Part shown: piece by piece, positions 1-8,097 of the stretch
How positions within the stretch are numbered: position 1 is the first letter of the stretch
How the letters are laid out: each line of letters starts with the position of its first letter
Assembly: GCA_900554845.1 (NCBI GenBank)
Contig: USIY01000028.1
Span: 1 to 15,737, forward strand
DNA from: an uncultured Bacteroidales bacterium
Lineage (GTDB): Bacteria; Bacteroidota; Bacteroidia; Bacteroidales; Muribaculaceae
Length of the DNA stretch: 15,737 nt
Direction: 5' to 3'
Position numbers and translations under genes: made by a program
The notes under the pieces: model-generated
Seen by the model: only the letters and a program-made list of their open reading frames with translations
Told to the model about the DNA's origin: nothing
Database searches by the model: none

Positions 1-1083
1 GACAACGACGGTCCGAAAGTGACTACCGAAGAGACTCTGAGCGGTTTCTACACCATCAATGGAGGCAATAAAAGCGGCAAGATTCCCGCTTCGATGACGG
101 CCTATGATTTTGCTACAGGCGCATCCACCGACCCTATGCAGTGCGCTTTCCAGAATGCCAATGGAATAGCTCTCGGCGACGGTGCCCAGCAAGCGCTGAT
201 CTACGGATCGAAAATGTACATTGCGATGTACTCTTCCAACCTTATCTGGGTTGTTGAGCCCAATACGTTGAAAATAATCGGCAGCATTTCTCCCGAAGGA
301 GACGCCAAGAGTCCTCGTTACCTCGTGGCCAAGAACGGCAAGGTGTATTGCTCCATGTACACAGGATATGTGAGCGAGATAGACACTACGGCGCTTGTCA
401 TAACGCGAAATGTGAAGGTCGGTCCTAACCCGGATCAGATGGCCTTGCGCAACAACGATATAGTCGTGGCATGTTCCGACGGTCAGAATTCCAAAGGGAA
501 TGCCACCGGTGGAGTCAAGTACGGCAATTGCTGTATCAGCATAGTCAATCTGGAGTCGTTCACAGAGAGCAAGATCCAGGATCTTGACAAAGTGCTGAAT
601 CCTACTGACGCAGCGTCGAACGGCAACGACTGTTTCGTGGTTTGCAAAGGTGATTATTATGATCCCACCAAACCTAACACAGTTGTGAAAGTGGTTGGTA
701 ATGATGTGCAGAAAGTATGTCTGGGAACAAACATAGCAGTGGATGGAAATAACCTATATGTGATTTATGCGCAGAACGGCGATGACGGCACACATTATAC
801 TTACAAGGTTTACGACACAACTACGTTAAAAGAGAAAGGCACGATTGCAGATCAGACGAGTACCGCAGATGCAAAAATCGACGCTCCCAACGGAGTATTC
901 GTGGATCCGGTGAGCGGGGACATTGTAATGTTGTCCTATACATTGGACGCAGCAGGAAAGGCTCAGTATAGAGAGCCGAGCTATGCGAACGTTTATGATA
1001 AAGGCGGCAACTTCAAAAAACGCGTTGATTGCGGAGTCGGTGCGCGCGGCGTCACATTCGTGCATAAGACTATATTAAAATAA
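1..1083 (+). CDS. btuG: BtuG-like surface corrinoid-binding beta-propeller lipoprotein (5' partial)
   Basis: The frame is open from base 1, so the true start, signal peptide and lipidated Cys lie upstream; 360 residues are visible, and the GTG at 19 is internal. The visible start, DNDGPK, is acidic and would fit the stretch after the lipid Cys of a surface-exported Bacteroidota lipoprotein (inference). The rest consists of repeated beta-strand units of the YncE/DUF5074 propeller kind, for example ALIYGSKMYIAMYSSN, KNGKVYCSMYTGYVSEID and APNGVFVDPVSGDIVMLSY, and its length suits a seven-bladed propeller. In Bacteroides, BtuG proteins of this type sit on the outer face of the BtuB TonB receptor and capture B12 or cobinamide very tightly. 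The next gene starts 3 nt downstream and is BtuF-like, and the B12 operon that follows supports the call. A generic surface propeller lipoprotein is the alternative. Confidence 0.8.
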   Translation, partial: DNDGPKVTTEETLSGFYTINGGNKSGKIPASMTAYDFATGASTDPMQCAFQNANGIALGDGAQQALIYGSKMYIAMYSSNLIWVVEPNTLKIIGSISPEGDAKSPRYLVAKNGKVYCSMYTGYVSEIDTTALVITRNVKVGPNPDQMALRNNDIVVACSDGQNSKGNATGGVKYGNCCISIVNLESFTESKIQDLDKVLNPTDAASNGNDCFVVCKGDYYDPTKPNTVVKVVGNDVQKVCLGTNIAVDGNNLYVIYAQNGDDGTHYTYKVYDTTTLKEKGTIADQTSTADAKIDAPNGVFVDPVSGDIVMLSYTLDAAGKAQYREPSYANVYDKGGNFKKRVDCGVGARGVTFVHKTILK

Positions 1084-1086
1084 TAA

Positions 1087-2253
1087 ATGGACTGCAGATT
1101 GAAACATAGTGGAATGGTTAACGCCATTCTGCTGATTGTCTTTGGAATGGCTTCTCTTGCATCGGTATCGTGCAAGGGAGGTCATTCCTCGTCCTCGGCG
1201 GATGAAAACAGCAGAGTGATACCGTTGAAATATGCGGAGAATCTGAAGATAACGGAATATGACGGATATACGGAAGTGTCAGTACGCAATCCTTGGGACA
1301 CTCTTAAGATTCTTCACAGATATGTGCTTGTTCCGAAAAATAGGGATGTTCCGAAAAATCTGCCTAAAGGAGATCTGATCCGTACCCCGATTGACAATGC
1401 GTTGATATATTCTACAGTACACAGCAGTCTGGTGACAGAACTGGGAGCCATCGATGCCATCAAGGGTGTATGCGGAAGCCAATATATTAACGACGAGGAA
1501 TTGAAATCACGTGTGATTTCAGGCAAAGTTGTGGATTGCGGATCAAGCCAGGCTCCTGTAATAGAACAGATAATTAAACTGCAGCCTCAGATAGTGATGT
1601 TGTCGCCGTTCGAGAACAACGACAAATACGCCAAGGTCGGGGAATTGGGTATTCCGATTGTGGAGTGCGCTGATTATATGGAAACATCTCCTTTGGCCCG
1701 GGCCGAGTGGGTTCGCTTTTATGGAATGTTGTTCGGAAAGGAGGATGCGGCCGACAAGATGTTCGCCGATACGGAACGGAATTATAATTCACTTAAGGAG
1801 AAAGCCTCGAAGGTGACTGACAGACCGAAGGTACTTATGGATCAGCGTTACGGACAAGTATGGTATGTTCCCGGAGCCAATTCCACGACGGGTAAAATGA
1901 TAGAGGACGCAGGAGGAACGAATCCTTTCAGTTACCTTAAGCAAAGCGGGAGCGTGCCATTGTCTCCGGAAAAAGTCCTGTATGAAGCCCACGACGCCGA
2001 CATATGGTTTGTGAAATATCATCAGAACAATGAGAAGACCATGTCCGAGTTCGCCAAGGACGCTTCGGTAAACTCTCAGTTCAAGGCTTACAAAGAAGGT
2101 AAAGTATATGGATGCAACACGCAATATGTCGATTTTTATGAGGAGACTCCTTATCATCCCGACTATTTGCTTGAGGATTATATATCCCGTATTCATCCTG
2201 AACTGAACATCGGGGGAGATGCCTCTCATTATTTCCAGCAAATGAAACCATAG
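1087..2253 (+). CDS. btuF: BtuF-like periplasmic corrinoid-binding lipoprotein of an ABC importer
   Basis: This 388-residue protein has a type II signal peptide: a basic start, a hydrophobic stretch at about residues 11-27, and a lipobox-like SVSC with Cys29. The mature start KGGHSSSS is not acidic, unlike the preceding surface protein, which suggests it stays on the periplasmic side (inference). The body matches the periplasmic-binding fold of PF01497 (BtuF/FecB/FhuD class): an N-terminal lobe with STVHSSLVTELGAIDAIKGV, then LQPQIVMLSP, then GIPIVECADYMETSPLARAEWVRFYGMLFGK, and a C-terminal lobe with GKMIEDAGG and an acidic tail. Iron-siderophore binders share this fold, but the position between the BtuG-like gene and cbiA argues for corrinoids. 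The ATG at 1087 gives a complete signal peptide; Met10 is a possible alternative. No BtuC permease or BtuD ATPase follows. Confidence 0.85.
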   Translation: MDCRLKHSGMVNAILLIVFGMASLASVSCKGGHSSSSADENSRVIPLKYAENLKITEYDGYTEVSVRNPWDTLKILHRYVLVPKNRDVPKNLPKGDLIRTPIDNALIYSTVHSSLVTELGAIDAIKGVCGSQYINDEELKSRVISGKVVDCGSSQAPVIEQIIKLQPQIVMLSPFENNDKYAKVGELGIPIVECADYMETSPLARAEWVRFYGMLFGKEDAADKMFADTERNYNSLKEKASKVTDRPKVLMDQRYGQVWYVPGANSTTGKMIEDAGGTNPFSYLKQSGSVPLSPEKVLYEAHDADIWFVKYHQNNEKTMSEFAKDASVNSQFKAYKEGKVYGCNTQYVDFYEETPYHPDYLLEDYISRIHPELNIGGDASHYFQQMKP

Positions 2254-2264
2254 AACCTACAGTC

Positions 2265-3593
2265 ATGGGATGCGGTTTTGTAGTGGCCGGAATATCATCG
2301 GGAAGCGGCAAGACAACAGTCACGAACGGTCTTATCCGTGCACTGTGCCGAAAAGGTTGGAAAGTGTCCGCATTCAAAACAGGACCTGATTATATAGACA
2401 CCCAGTATCATCGAGTTGCGGCAGGCCGTGATTCAATCAATCTGGATTTGTTCATGTCAGATGAAAGGCATGTGCTGGATCTATTCAATCGATATTCCTC
2501 CGACAGTGACATCTGCATAGTGGAGGGCGTAATGGGTCTTTTCGATGGATATGACGGACGTGCGGGAAGTGTAGCCGACATATCGTTGATTACAGGATTG
2601 CCGGTGGTTCTGGTGGTTGACGCGAAGTCTTCGGCATATTCATTGGGAGCCGTTCTCTATGGTTTCAGGACATTTGATCCGAATGTGAATATCGCGGGAG
2701 TCATTTTCAACAACGTGTCGTCCAATAATCATCTGAGGTTGCTGAAGATGGCAGCCAAGGATGCTGGCTTATGTATGTTGGGTTACATGCCGAGGAATGC
2801 TGCTTTGTCTGTTCCCTCACGACATCTTGGGTTGAGATTGGACAACGATGATGCAATCAGAAAATTTGTTGAACATGCGGCGGATATGGCGGAAAGGTAT
2901 ATCGATCTTGAGACATTGCTCGCAACTATAGACGGCAATAAGAACTATAAAGCTGAAGGTTCGGGAAGAGAGGGGATGCTGTCTTCAAATGAAGTTGATC
3001 CCGGCAAAAGAATAGCCGTTGCCTATGACGAGGCTTTCAATTTCATATATCCTGAAAACCTCCGTGTATTGCAGACTAACTCTGAATTCGGTGGAGAGAT
3101 TGTTCGGTTCTCGCCTATACATGACAGCTGTATGCCTGATGCTGATTTTCTGTATCTGCCCGGAGGGTATCCGGAATTATACAAAGAAGTTCTCGGTGCC
3201 AATTCATCCATGCGTGAATCCATACGATATTATATAGAAAGCGGAGGATATGCATTGGCCGAATGCGGTGGGATGCTGTATCTTGGAGAAGAAATTGACG
3301 GCAATCCTATGTGCGGTGTGTTTCCGCTACGAGGGACCATGGAAGGTGCGAGATTGCATTTGGGATATAGGGAAGTGCGGACAGATGATTTTTCAATCCG
3401 TGGACATGAGTTTCATTATTCGTCAGTGATTGAGGACAAAGAGAAAATCCGGCATTTCATATATCCGTCACGTCAGTATGACGTCAGAGGAAATTCTGTA
3501 TCCACTCCGATTTACCGACATATGAACGCGATTGCCGGATACACTCATTTATATTGGGCCAACACCGACATATCAAGACTTTACAAAATATGA
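2265..3593 (+). CDS. cbiA: Cobyrinate a,c-diamide synthase (CbiA)
   Basis: This cytoplasmic enzyme converts cobyrinic acid to its a,c-diamide using glutamine and ATP. It has 442 residues, normal for CbiA. The N-terminal dethiobiotin-synthetase-like ATPase domain carries a P-loop (GISSGSGKTT, about residues 9-18), followed by FKTGPDYIDTQYH (38-49) and VEGVMGLFDGYDG (86-98). The C-terminal class I-type glutamine amidotransferase domain carries YLPGGYPELY (about 297-306), the nucleophile Cys334 in AECGGMLYLG, and a likely partner His428 in YTHLYW. The hydrophobic GHEFHYS segment (380-386) is also typical. The gene begins 11 nt after btuF, and its TGA shares bases with the next ATG. HgcA-pathway or hydrogenobyrinate (CobB) versions share the family; an anaerobic-type CbiA assignment fits the cbiB/cbiP company. 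Confidence 0.95.
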   Translation: MGCGFVVAGISSGSGKTTVTNGLIRALCRKGWKVSAFKTGPDYIDTQYHRVAAGRDSINLDLFMSDERHVLDLFNRYSSDSDICIVEGVMGLFDGYDGRAGSVADISLITGLPVVLVVDAKSSAYSLGAVLYGFRTFDPNVNIAGVIFNNVSSNNHLRLLKMAAKDAGLCMLGYMPRNAALSVPSRHLGLRLDNDDAIRKFVEHAADMAERYIDLETLLATIDGNKNYKAEGSGREGMLSSNEVDPGKRIAVAYDEAFNFIYPENLRVLQTNSEFGGEIVRFSPIHDSCMPDADFLYLPGGYPELYKEVLGANSSMRESIRYYIESGGYALAECGGMLYLGEEIDGNPMCGVFPLRGTMEGARLHLGYREVRTDDFSIRGHEFHYSSVIEDKEKIRHFIYPSRQYDVRGNSVSTPIYRHMNAIAGYTHLYWANTDISRLYKI

Positions 3594-4147
3594 GAATATA
3601 CACGCGCAGGGGAGATTCCGGAACAACAGGAATCCATGGAGGTGAAAGAGTGCCGAAAACAGACATTAGGATTGAAGCAAACGGCACTCTCGATGAATTG
3701 AACAGCCTTATAGGTGTGGTGCGCTCTGTCCTTGACGCAGAGGATAAAGATATCGTATTGCGTGGCATACAGACAGATCTGATGGCAATCATGAGTGTTG
3801 TGGCGACACCCTCGGCTGCTCGGGAGGAAAATCCCCGGAGTCTGCCCTTTGAGGCGGTTGAGAGACTTGAAAAGAACCTTGATGCGATAACAGCCAAAGG
3901 GTGTATTACACAAGAGTTCGTGTTGCCGGGCGGAATACCGGCGGCCGCGTTTCTCCATCAGGCCCGTACAGTGTGCAGAAGGGCAGAAAGAAGATTATGG
4001 ATGCTTAATGAAAAAGATCCTGTAGATGAAGAAATCATGATGTATATAAACAGATTGTCCGACTTGTTGTTTGCCATGGCCCGTGAAACGAACAGCGACG
4101 GTGATGTTTCCGACGAACGTTGGCGACCTTTTAAGTGTAAGGTATGA
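3590..4147 (+). CDS. pduO: Cob(I)yrinic acid a,c-diamide / cob(I)alamin adenosyltransferase, PduO type
   Basis: This enzyme transfers the 5'-deoxyadenosyl group of ATP to the Co(I) corrinoid. Its 185 residues match the PduO/MMAB family rather than BtuR/CobO. The N-terminal ATP-binding signature TRRGDSGTTG is at residues 5-14, with GGERVPKTD (17-25) and NGTLDELNSLIG (31-42). The helical core carries FVLPGGIPAAAFLHQARTVC (110-129), then RRAERR (130-135) and INRLSDLLFAMARETN (153-168), all hallmark positions. The start was set at 3590: the conserved family N-terminus begins MRIYTRRGD, and this ATG overlaps the cbiA stop as ATGA. An upstream in-frame ATG at 3554 would add 12 uncharacteristic residues inside cbiA. 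The position between cbiA and cbiP fits adenosylation at the diamide stage. Its end again overlaps the next ATG by 4 nt. Confidence 0.95.
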   Translation: MRIYTRRGDSGTTGIHGGERVPKTDIRIEANGTLDELNSLIGVVRSVLDAEDKDIVLRGIQTDLMAIMSVVATPSAAREENPRSLPFEAVERLEKNLDAITAKGCITQEFVLPGGIPAAAFLHQARTVCRRAERRLWMLNEKDPVDEEIMMYINRLSDLLFAMARETNSDGDVSDERWRPFKCKV

Positions 4148-5646
4148 AAAAGCTTAGACCGCTGATGCTTGGAGGGACAGGCAGCGATGTGGGCAAGAGC
4201 CTCATAGCTACAGGCCTTTGTCGTATATTCCTGCAGGACGGGCACAAGCCGGCGCCGTTCAAGGCGCAGAATATGGCATTGAATTCATATGTCACTTCCG
4301 ACGGACTTGAAATTGGACGTGCGCAGGCTGTACAGGCCGAGGCCGCGGGTTTGGAATGTATGGCGGAGATGAATCCAGTGTTGCTGAAACCTTCCGGCGA
4401 CAGAACCTCGCAAGTTGTCTTGAACGGGGTTTCGGTAGGGAATAAGGATGCCTATGATTATTTTAAACGAGACAGCAAGGAACCGTTGAGACGTGAGGCG
4501 TGCGCTGCTTTCGACAGACTGTCTTTATTGTATAATCCCATTGTGATGGAGGGAGCGGGCAGTGTAGCGGAATTGAATCTTCAGGAGACGGATATAGTGA
4601 ACATGCCGATGGCGCGGCACGCCGGAGCCGCCGTGATATTGGTGGCGGATATAGATCGCGGAGGTGTCTTCGCGTCAGCCTATGGCTCGATAATGCTTCA
4701 GCCTGAAAAATACAGACGTCTGATCAAGGGTATTATAGTCAATAAGTTCAGGGGAGACATTAAACTTTTTGAACGCGGACGCAGGATGCTGGAGGATATA
4801 TGCGGAGTTCCAGTGTTGGGCGTGGTGCCTTACCTGACGGATGTCCACATCGAAGAGGAGGATTCTGTCTCTTTGGTTAAAAAGAATTGCCTCCATACCG
4901 AATCAGGGCTGATCAATGTGGCGGTCGTGGCAGTGCCGCATATGTCGAACTTTACAGACATGGACACGATTGCCCGTGATACGCGGGCTCATGTGTATTT
5001 CACAATGGATCCAAACGAGATTTCAGCTGCTGACGTGATCATATTGCCCGGAAGTAAAAACACCATCGGAGATTTACGGACAATCAAAGCCAATGGAGCC
5101 GCCGCCGCGATAGTGGAATCTGCTGCTCGTGGAAAGACGGTTGTCGGAATATGCGGCGGTTATCAGATGATGGGCCTGGATATAGCTGATCCTGAGGGAG
5201 TGGAAGGGAATCCGACTTCGGAGGAAGGCCTCGCTCTGTTGCATTCTCATACGGTCCTGCGCAATACCAAGACTGTAAGAAGGGTCGTGTTTACTTTGAG
5301 CGGAAGTCAGGACAAGTGCCGTGGTTATGAAATACATATGGGCGAGACAAAAGGAGAAAAAGATCGTCCTGAAGCCAAACCTCTCGCTGTTAAAGAAGAT
5401 GGGACTGTGGACGGCTACAATATAGAAGGTAGGATTATAGGAAGTTATATACATGGATTGCTCGATAATCCGAGTGTGGTGGATCTTATATTCGCACCGT
5501 ATGCCAAGAAACGGAGTCTGACATTGACCGGCAATGTAAAATCCGCGCATGAGTACAAAGAGGAACAATACGACATGTTGGCCGGGAAGTTAAGGGATTG
5601 TCTGGATATGGATCGGCTTTACAAAATTCTTGAGGAAGATGATTGA
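4144..5646 (+). CDS. cobQ: Adenosylcobyric acid synthase (CbiP/CobQ)
   Basis: This enzyme amidates side chains b, d, e and g of adenosylcobyrinic acid a,c-diamide to give adenosylcobyric acid. The 500 residues are the normal length. The ATPase domain has a P-loop (GGTGSDVGKS, about 10-19), the family signature PFKAQNMALNSYVTSDG (38-54), RAQAVQAEAAG (59-69), VMEGAGSVAELN (134-145) and VADIDRGGVFAS (167-178). The glutamine amidotransferase domain has LPGSKNT (301-307), the nucleophile Cys337 in GICGGYQMMG, GYEIHMGET (394-402), and the likely catalytic His437 in GSYIHGLLDN. Its ATG overlaps the adenosyltransferase stop (ATGA), indicating translational coupling, and its 3' end overlaps cobD by 8 nt. 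No irregularity is seen. Confidence 0.97.
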   Translation: MKKLRPLMLGGTGSDVGKSLIATGLCRIFLQDGHKPAPFKAQNMALNSYVTSDGLEIGRAQAVQAEAAGLECMAEMNPVLLKPSGDRTSQVVLNGVSVGNKDAYDYFKRDSKEPLRREACAAFDRLSLLYNPIVMEGAGSVAELNLQETDIVNMPMARHAGAAVILVADIDRGGVFASAYGSIMLQPEKYRRLIKGIIVNKFRGDIKLFERGRRMLEDICGVPVLGVVPYLTDVHIEEEDSVSLVKKNCLHTESGLINVAVVAVPHMSNFTDMDTIARDTRAHVYFTMDPNEISAADVIILPGSKNTIGDLRTIKANGAAAAIVESAARGKTVVGICGGYQMMGLDIADPEGVEGNPTSEEGLALLHSHTVLRNTKTVRRVVFTLSGSQDKCRGYEIHMGETKGEKDRPEAKPLAVKEDGTVDGYNIEGRIIGSYIHGLLDNPSVVDLIFAPYAKKRSLTLTGNVKSAHEYKEEQYDMLAGKLRDCLDMDRLYKILEEDD

Positions 5647-6640
5647 AGGACACGGCGATGATTTATATCGGTACGGAGGTAAAGTGCGTCTGAATTTCAG
5701 TACTAATATCGTATCTTGTACCGATCATACTGAATTGATAAGACATTTGTCAGGAATCATGGGGATAATAGGAGGATATCCCGAGCCGGCGCCGTATTCT
5801 TTGGAACGGAAAATCGCCGGTAAGATAGGTGTGGCTCCCGAGAATGTTGTGGTTACTAACGGCGCGACAGACGCCATGTACCGAATAGCACACATTTATC
5901 AGGGAAAAAGATCGGTGATTCCGGTTCCGGCATTCCGGGAATATCAGGATGCCTGCAGGGCTTACGGGCACGATATACGTTTCGTCAATGGCCTTGAAAA
6001 GAATGCTGACGCGGACTGTGTATGGATATGTAATCCGAACAATCCCACAGGTGAGGTCTATGATAAAGAAGAGCTCCTGTCATGGCGTGTCCCTTTGATG
6101 ATTCTTGACCAGGCATATGCCGACTACACCATAGATCCTGTTGTGAGTCCGGATGAGGCGGTGGCCAATGGAAATATTATATTGCTCAGTTCTTTGACCA
6201 AACGTTATGCGGTGCCCGGCCTGAGAATCGGTTACATAGTGGCTCACAAGACATTGGCAGCGAGAGTGCGTGCTGCCGGAATGCCATGGGCGGTCAATTC
6301 ACTTGCGATCGAAGCGGGTAAGTATTTGATTGATCATGACAGAAACTATATTATCGACGCCGAGGTTTTGCATTTCGAAGCATTGCGCGTTGAGCGGGAG
6401 TTTGCCGATATGGGCATAGACTGCAGCTCGACACGTTGTAATTTCTTCCTTGGAAAATTGCCTAAAGGAAGGTCTTTTGACCTGAAGGAATGGCTTGTGA
6501 ACCGTTACGGTATATTGATTCGTGACGCATCGAATTTCGAGGGGTTGGACGATCGATATATTCGTGTGGCCGTTCAAAGAAGGGAGCAGAACGACTTGTT
6601 GATCAAAGCTATAAGGGAGTGGTTGACATATGAATCTTGA
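5639..6640 (+). CDS. cobD: L-threonine-O-3-phosphate decarboxylase (CobD), PLP-dependent
   Basis: This fold-type I PLP enzyme decarboxylates L-threonine phosphate to (R)-1-aminopropan-2-ol phosphate, the linker that CbiB attaches to cobyric acid. With the ATG at 5639 it has 333 residues. The N-terminal GHGDDLYRYGGKVRLNFSTN (4-23) is the CobD-type opening that separates it from histidinol-phosphate aminotransferases. TNGATDAMY (73-81) binds the cofactor phosphate, CNPNNPTGEV (131-140) and LDQAYADY (156-163, Asp157) contact the PLP ring, and Lys188 in SSLTKRYAVPGLRIGY forms the Schiff base. Arg309 (YIRVAVQ) is expected to hold the substrate carboxylate or phosphate. A TTG at 5630 also begins the frame but adds only three residues; the ATG is preferred. 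HisC-like activity is the alternative, made unlikely by the position between cobQ and cbiB. Confidence 0.93.
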   Translation: MIEGHGDDLYRYGGKVRLNFSTNIVSCTDHTELIRHLSGIMGIIGGYPEPAPYSLERKIAGKIGVAPENVVVTNGATDAMYRIAHIYQGKRSVIPVPAFREYQDACRAYGHDIRFVNGLEKNADADCVWICNPNNPTGEVYDKEELLSWRVPLMILDQAYADYTIDPVVSPDEAVANGNIILLSSLTKRYAVPGLRIGYIVAHKTLAARVRAAGMPWAVNSLAIEAGKYLIDHDRNYIIDAEVLHFEALRVEREFADMGIDCSSTRCNFFLGKLPKGRSFDLKEWLVNRYGILIRDASNFEGLDDRYIRVAVQRREQNDLLIKAIREWLTYES

Positions 6641-7568
6641 CATGCATATTATGGCGTGTGTGCCGTTGTTGTTGGGTTGGATTTTAGACCGCATTTTCGG
6701 AGACCCTTCATGGTTGCCGCATCCTGTCGTGGGCTTTGGCAAAGTGATAGCAGGTCTGGAACATCGTCTTAATCATGGCGGCTCCCGAAAGGTAAAAGGA
6801 GCTGTGATGGCGTTGTCGTTGGTAACTGCTGTGTATGTGGCGGCTTGGGCATTGCTTTGGCTTCTGAGCCCTTATCCGGTTATAAAATTGATAGTTGAAA
6901 CGATAGGAGTGTTCTATTGTCTCGCCGGAACAACCTTAAGCCGTGAAGTGAGAATGGTGTTCAAGGCATGTGACCGCGGATTGAAGTATGGCCGGAAGCA
7001 ATTGTCAAGAATAGTAGGACGCGATACGGATTCCTTGGATGATCGGGAAATAAAAACGGCGGCATTGGAGACATTGGCGGAAAATCTTAGCGACGGTGTA
7101 ATCGCTCCGTTATTTTGGTATATGCTTCTGGGACTCCCTGGCATGATGGCGTACAAAATGATCAACACCCTGGATTCTATGGTAGGATACAAAAACGACC
7201 GATACCGTGAATATGGATGTTTTTCGGCTCGTCTTGACGATGCGGCGAATTATATCCCGGCGCGTCTTACTGCCTTACTGATGGTAGTGGTGACGTTCAG
7301 ATTCGGATTGCTGAAGTTTGTGAAGCGTTACGGCCGCTGCCATGCAAGTCCCAATTCAGGATATCCGGAATCTGCCCTTGCAGGAATTTTGAACTGTCGG
7401 TTCGGGGGAACTCACGATTATTTCGGCGAGGCAGTCTACAAACCATATATCGGTGACAACGCAAGACAACTTACGAGCAACGATATGAAGAAATCAATAA
7501 GTGTATGTTTTAGGGCCGAAGTCGTCATGCTTATGATTACAATCGCCATAAGGTTTGCCCTGGTTTGA
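6630..7568 (+). CDS. cbiB: Adenosylcobinamide-phosphate synthase (CbiB)
   Basis: This integral membrane enzyme joins aminopropanol phosphate to the f side chain of adenosylcobyric acid. Its 312 residues match the family. The N-terminal signature WILDRIFGDPSWLPHPVVGF (17-36) includes the conserved GDP and HPV positions. The central loop ENLSDGVIAPLFWYMLLGLPG is followed by MINTLDSMVGYKN and DDAANYIPARLTALL, both diagnostic for CbiB. Several hydrophobic segments are visible: about 10-20, 55-75, 80-100, 150-175, 210-225 and a C-terminal one. The ATG at 6630 overlaps cobD by 11 nt; ATGs at 6642 and 6651 give starts just after the cobD stop and cannot be excluded. Its 3' end overlaps the convergent cobC gene by 32 bp, which is unusual. 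Confidence 0.95.
   Translation: MNLDMHIMACVPLLLGWILDRIFGDPSWLPHPVVGFGKVIAGLEHRLNHGGSRKVKGAVMALSLVTAVYVAAWALLWLLSPYPVIKLIVETIGVFYCLAGTTLSREVRMVFKACDRGLKYGRKQLSRIVGRDTDSLDDREIKTAALETLAENLSDGVIAPLFWYMLLGLPGMMAYKMINTLDSMVGYKNDRYREYGCFSARLDDAANYIPARLTALLMVVVTFRFGLLKFVKRYGRCHASPNSGYPESALAGILNCRFGGTHDYFGEAVYKPYIGDNARQLTSNDMKKSISVCFRAEVVMLMITIAIRFALV
7537..7568. other. Convergent 3' coding overlap of cbiB and cobC (32 bp)
   Basis: The cbiB stop (TGA at 7566-7568, + strand) lies beyond the cobC stop (TAA read on the - strand at 7539-7537), so the last codons of both genes share 32 bp. No spacer is left for a conventional hairpin-plus-T terminator for either operon. Both reading frames show family-consistent sequence up to this point, so the overlap does not look like a misplaced stop. 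Confidence 0.95.
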
Positions 7569-8097
7569 GTTCCACTTCCAGCGATCCTCCGTATGGCGGT
7601 TGAACGGTGAAAATACCTTCGATCGGTGTCAGGCCGAGAAGGAGCATAACGTTCATCATTACGCCGGCATGCGTGAATACCAGGACATTATCATAACCTG
7701 AACTTCGAATTTCTTCTAAAAATGAAGCGACGCGTCTGTTCTGGTCAATGAATGATTCTCCACCCGGAGGCGTTATATGCCTCCAGTCGTCGAACCATTG
7801 CTGCAGTCTTGGATCTTTTATCTCGTCATAGCGTTGCATCTCCCATTCTCCGAAATCCATTTCCCATATGCGTGGATCGGCCATGGCTTCGGGAAAACCG
7901 CATGCTTCGGCCAGCAGTCTGCATCTTGAGGCAGGACTGCGGAACACGGCATCGTAATCGCATCTTTTCTTTAAGAGATTTTCCTTGACTTTTGAGGCTT
8001 CTTCCGGAAACGTGTCTTTCAGTTCGACATCCGAGCGTCCGTAGCAGACTCCGGGAGGAACGGCGACTGAGGTATGTCGTATAAAAGTTGTTTTCAT
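7537..8097 (-). CDS. cobC: Alpha-ribazole-5'-phosphate phosphatase (CobC), histidine phosphatase family
   Basis: This enzyme removes the 5' phosphate from alpha-ribazole phosphate (or from adenosylcobalamin phosphate) in nucleotide-loop assembly. With the ATG at 8097 it has 186 residues. The phosphoglycerate-mutase-like fold is marked by FIRHTS with phospho-accepting His8 and Arg7, then the CobC-typical GVCYGRSDVEL (16-26). Arg58 lies in SPASRC, the acidic EMDFGEWE (79-86) follows, and the second His143 is in VFTHAGVMMN. The CYGRSD motif favours CobC over a glycolytic mutase. An upstream in-frame ATG at 8112 adds MPLIP inside cobS; 8097 is chosen because it forms an ATGA overlap with the cobS stop and starts directly before the conserved strand. 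It is last in its operon. Confidence 0.93.
   Translation of the reverse strand: MKTTFIRHTSVAVPPGVCYGRSDVELKDTFPEEASKVKENLLKKRCDYDAVFRSPASRCRLLAEACGFPEAMADPRIWEMDFGEWEMQRYDEIKDPRLQQWFDDWRHITPPGGESFIDQNRRVASFLEEIRSSGYDNVLVFTHAGVMMNVMLLLGLTPIEGIFTVQPPYGGSLEVELKPGQTLWRL

Noticed and set aside
19..21. GTG as the start of the first gene
   Set aside because: The frame is open back to base 1 and the residues before it (DNDGPK) look like mature lipoprotein sequence, so the gene simply begins before the window.
1789..2241. 150-codon open frame on the - strand opposite btuF
   Set aside because: It is a shadow of the btuF reading frame with no motif and no sensible neighbour.
7537..8097. CobC as a glycolytic phosphoglycerate mutase
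   Set aside because: The GVCYGRSD motif and position after cobS favour alpha-ribazole phosphatase.
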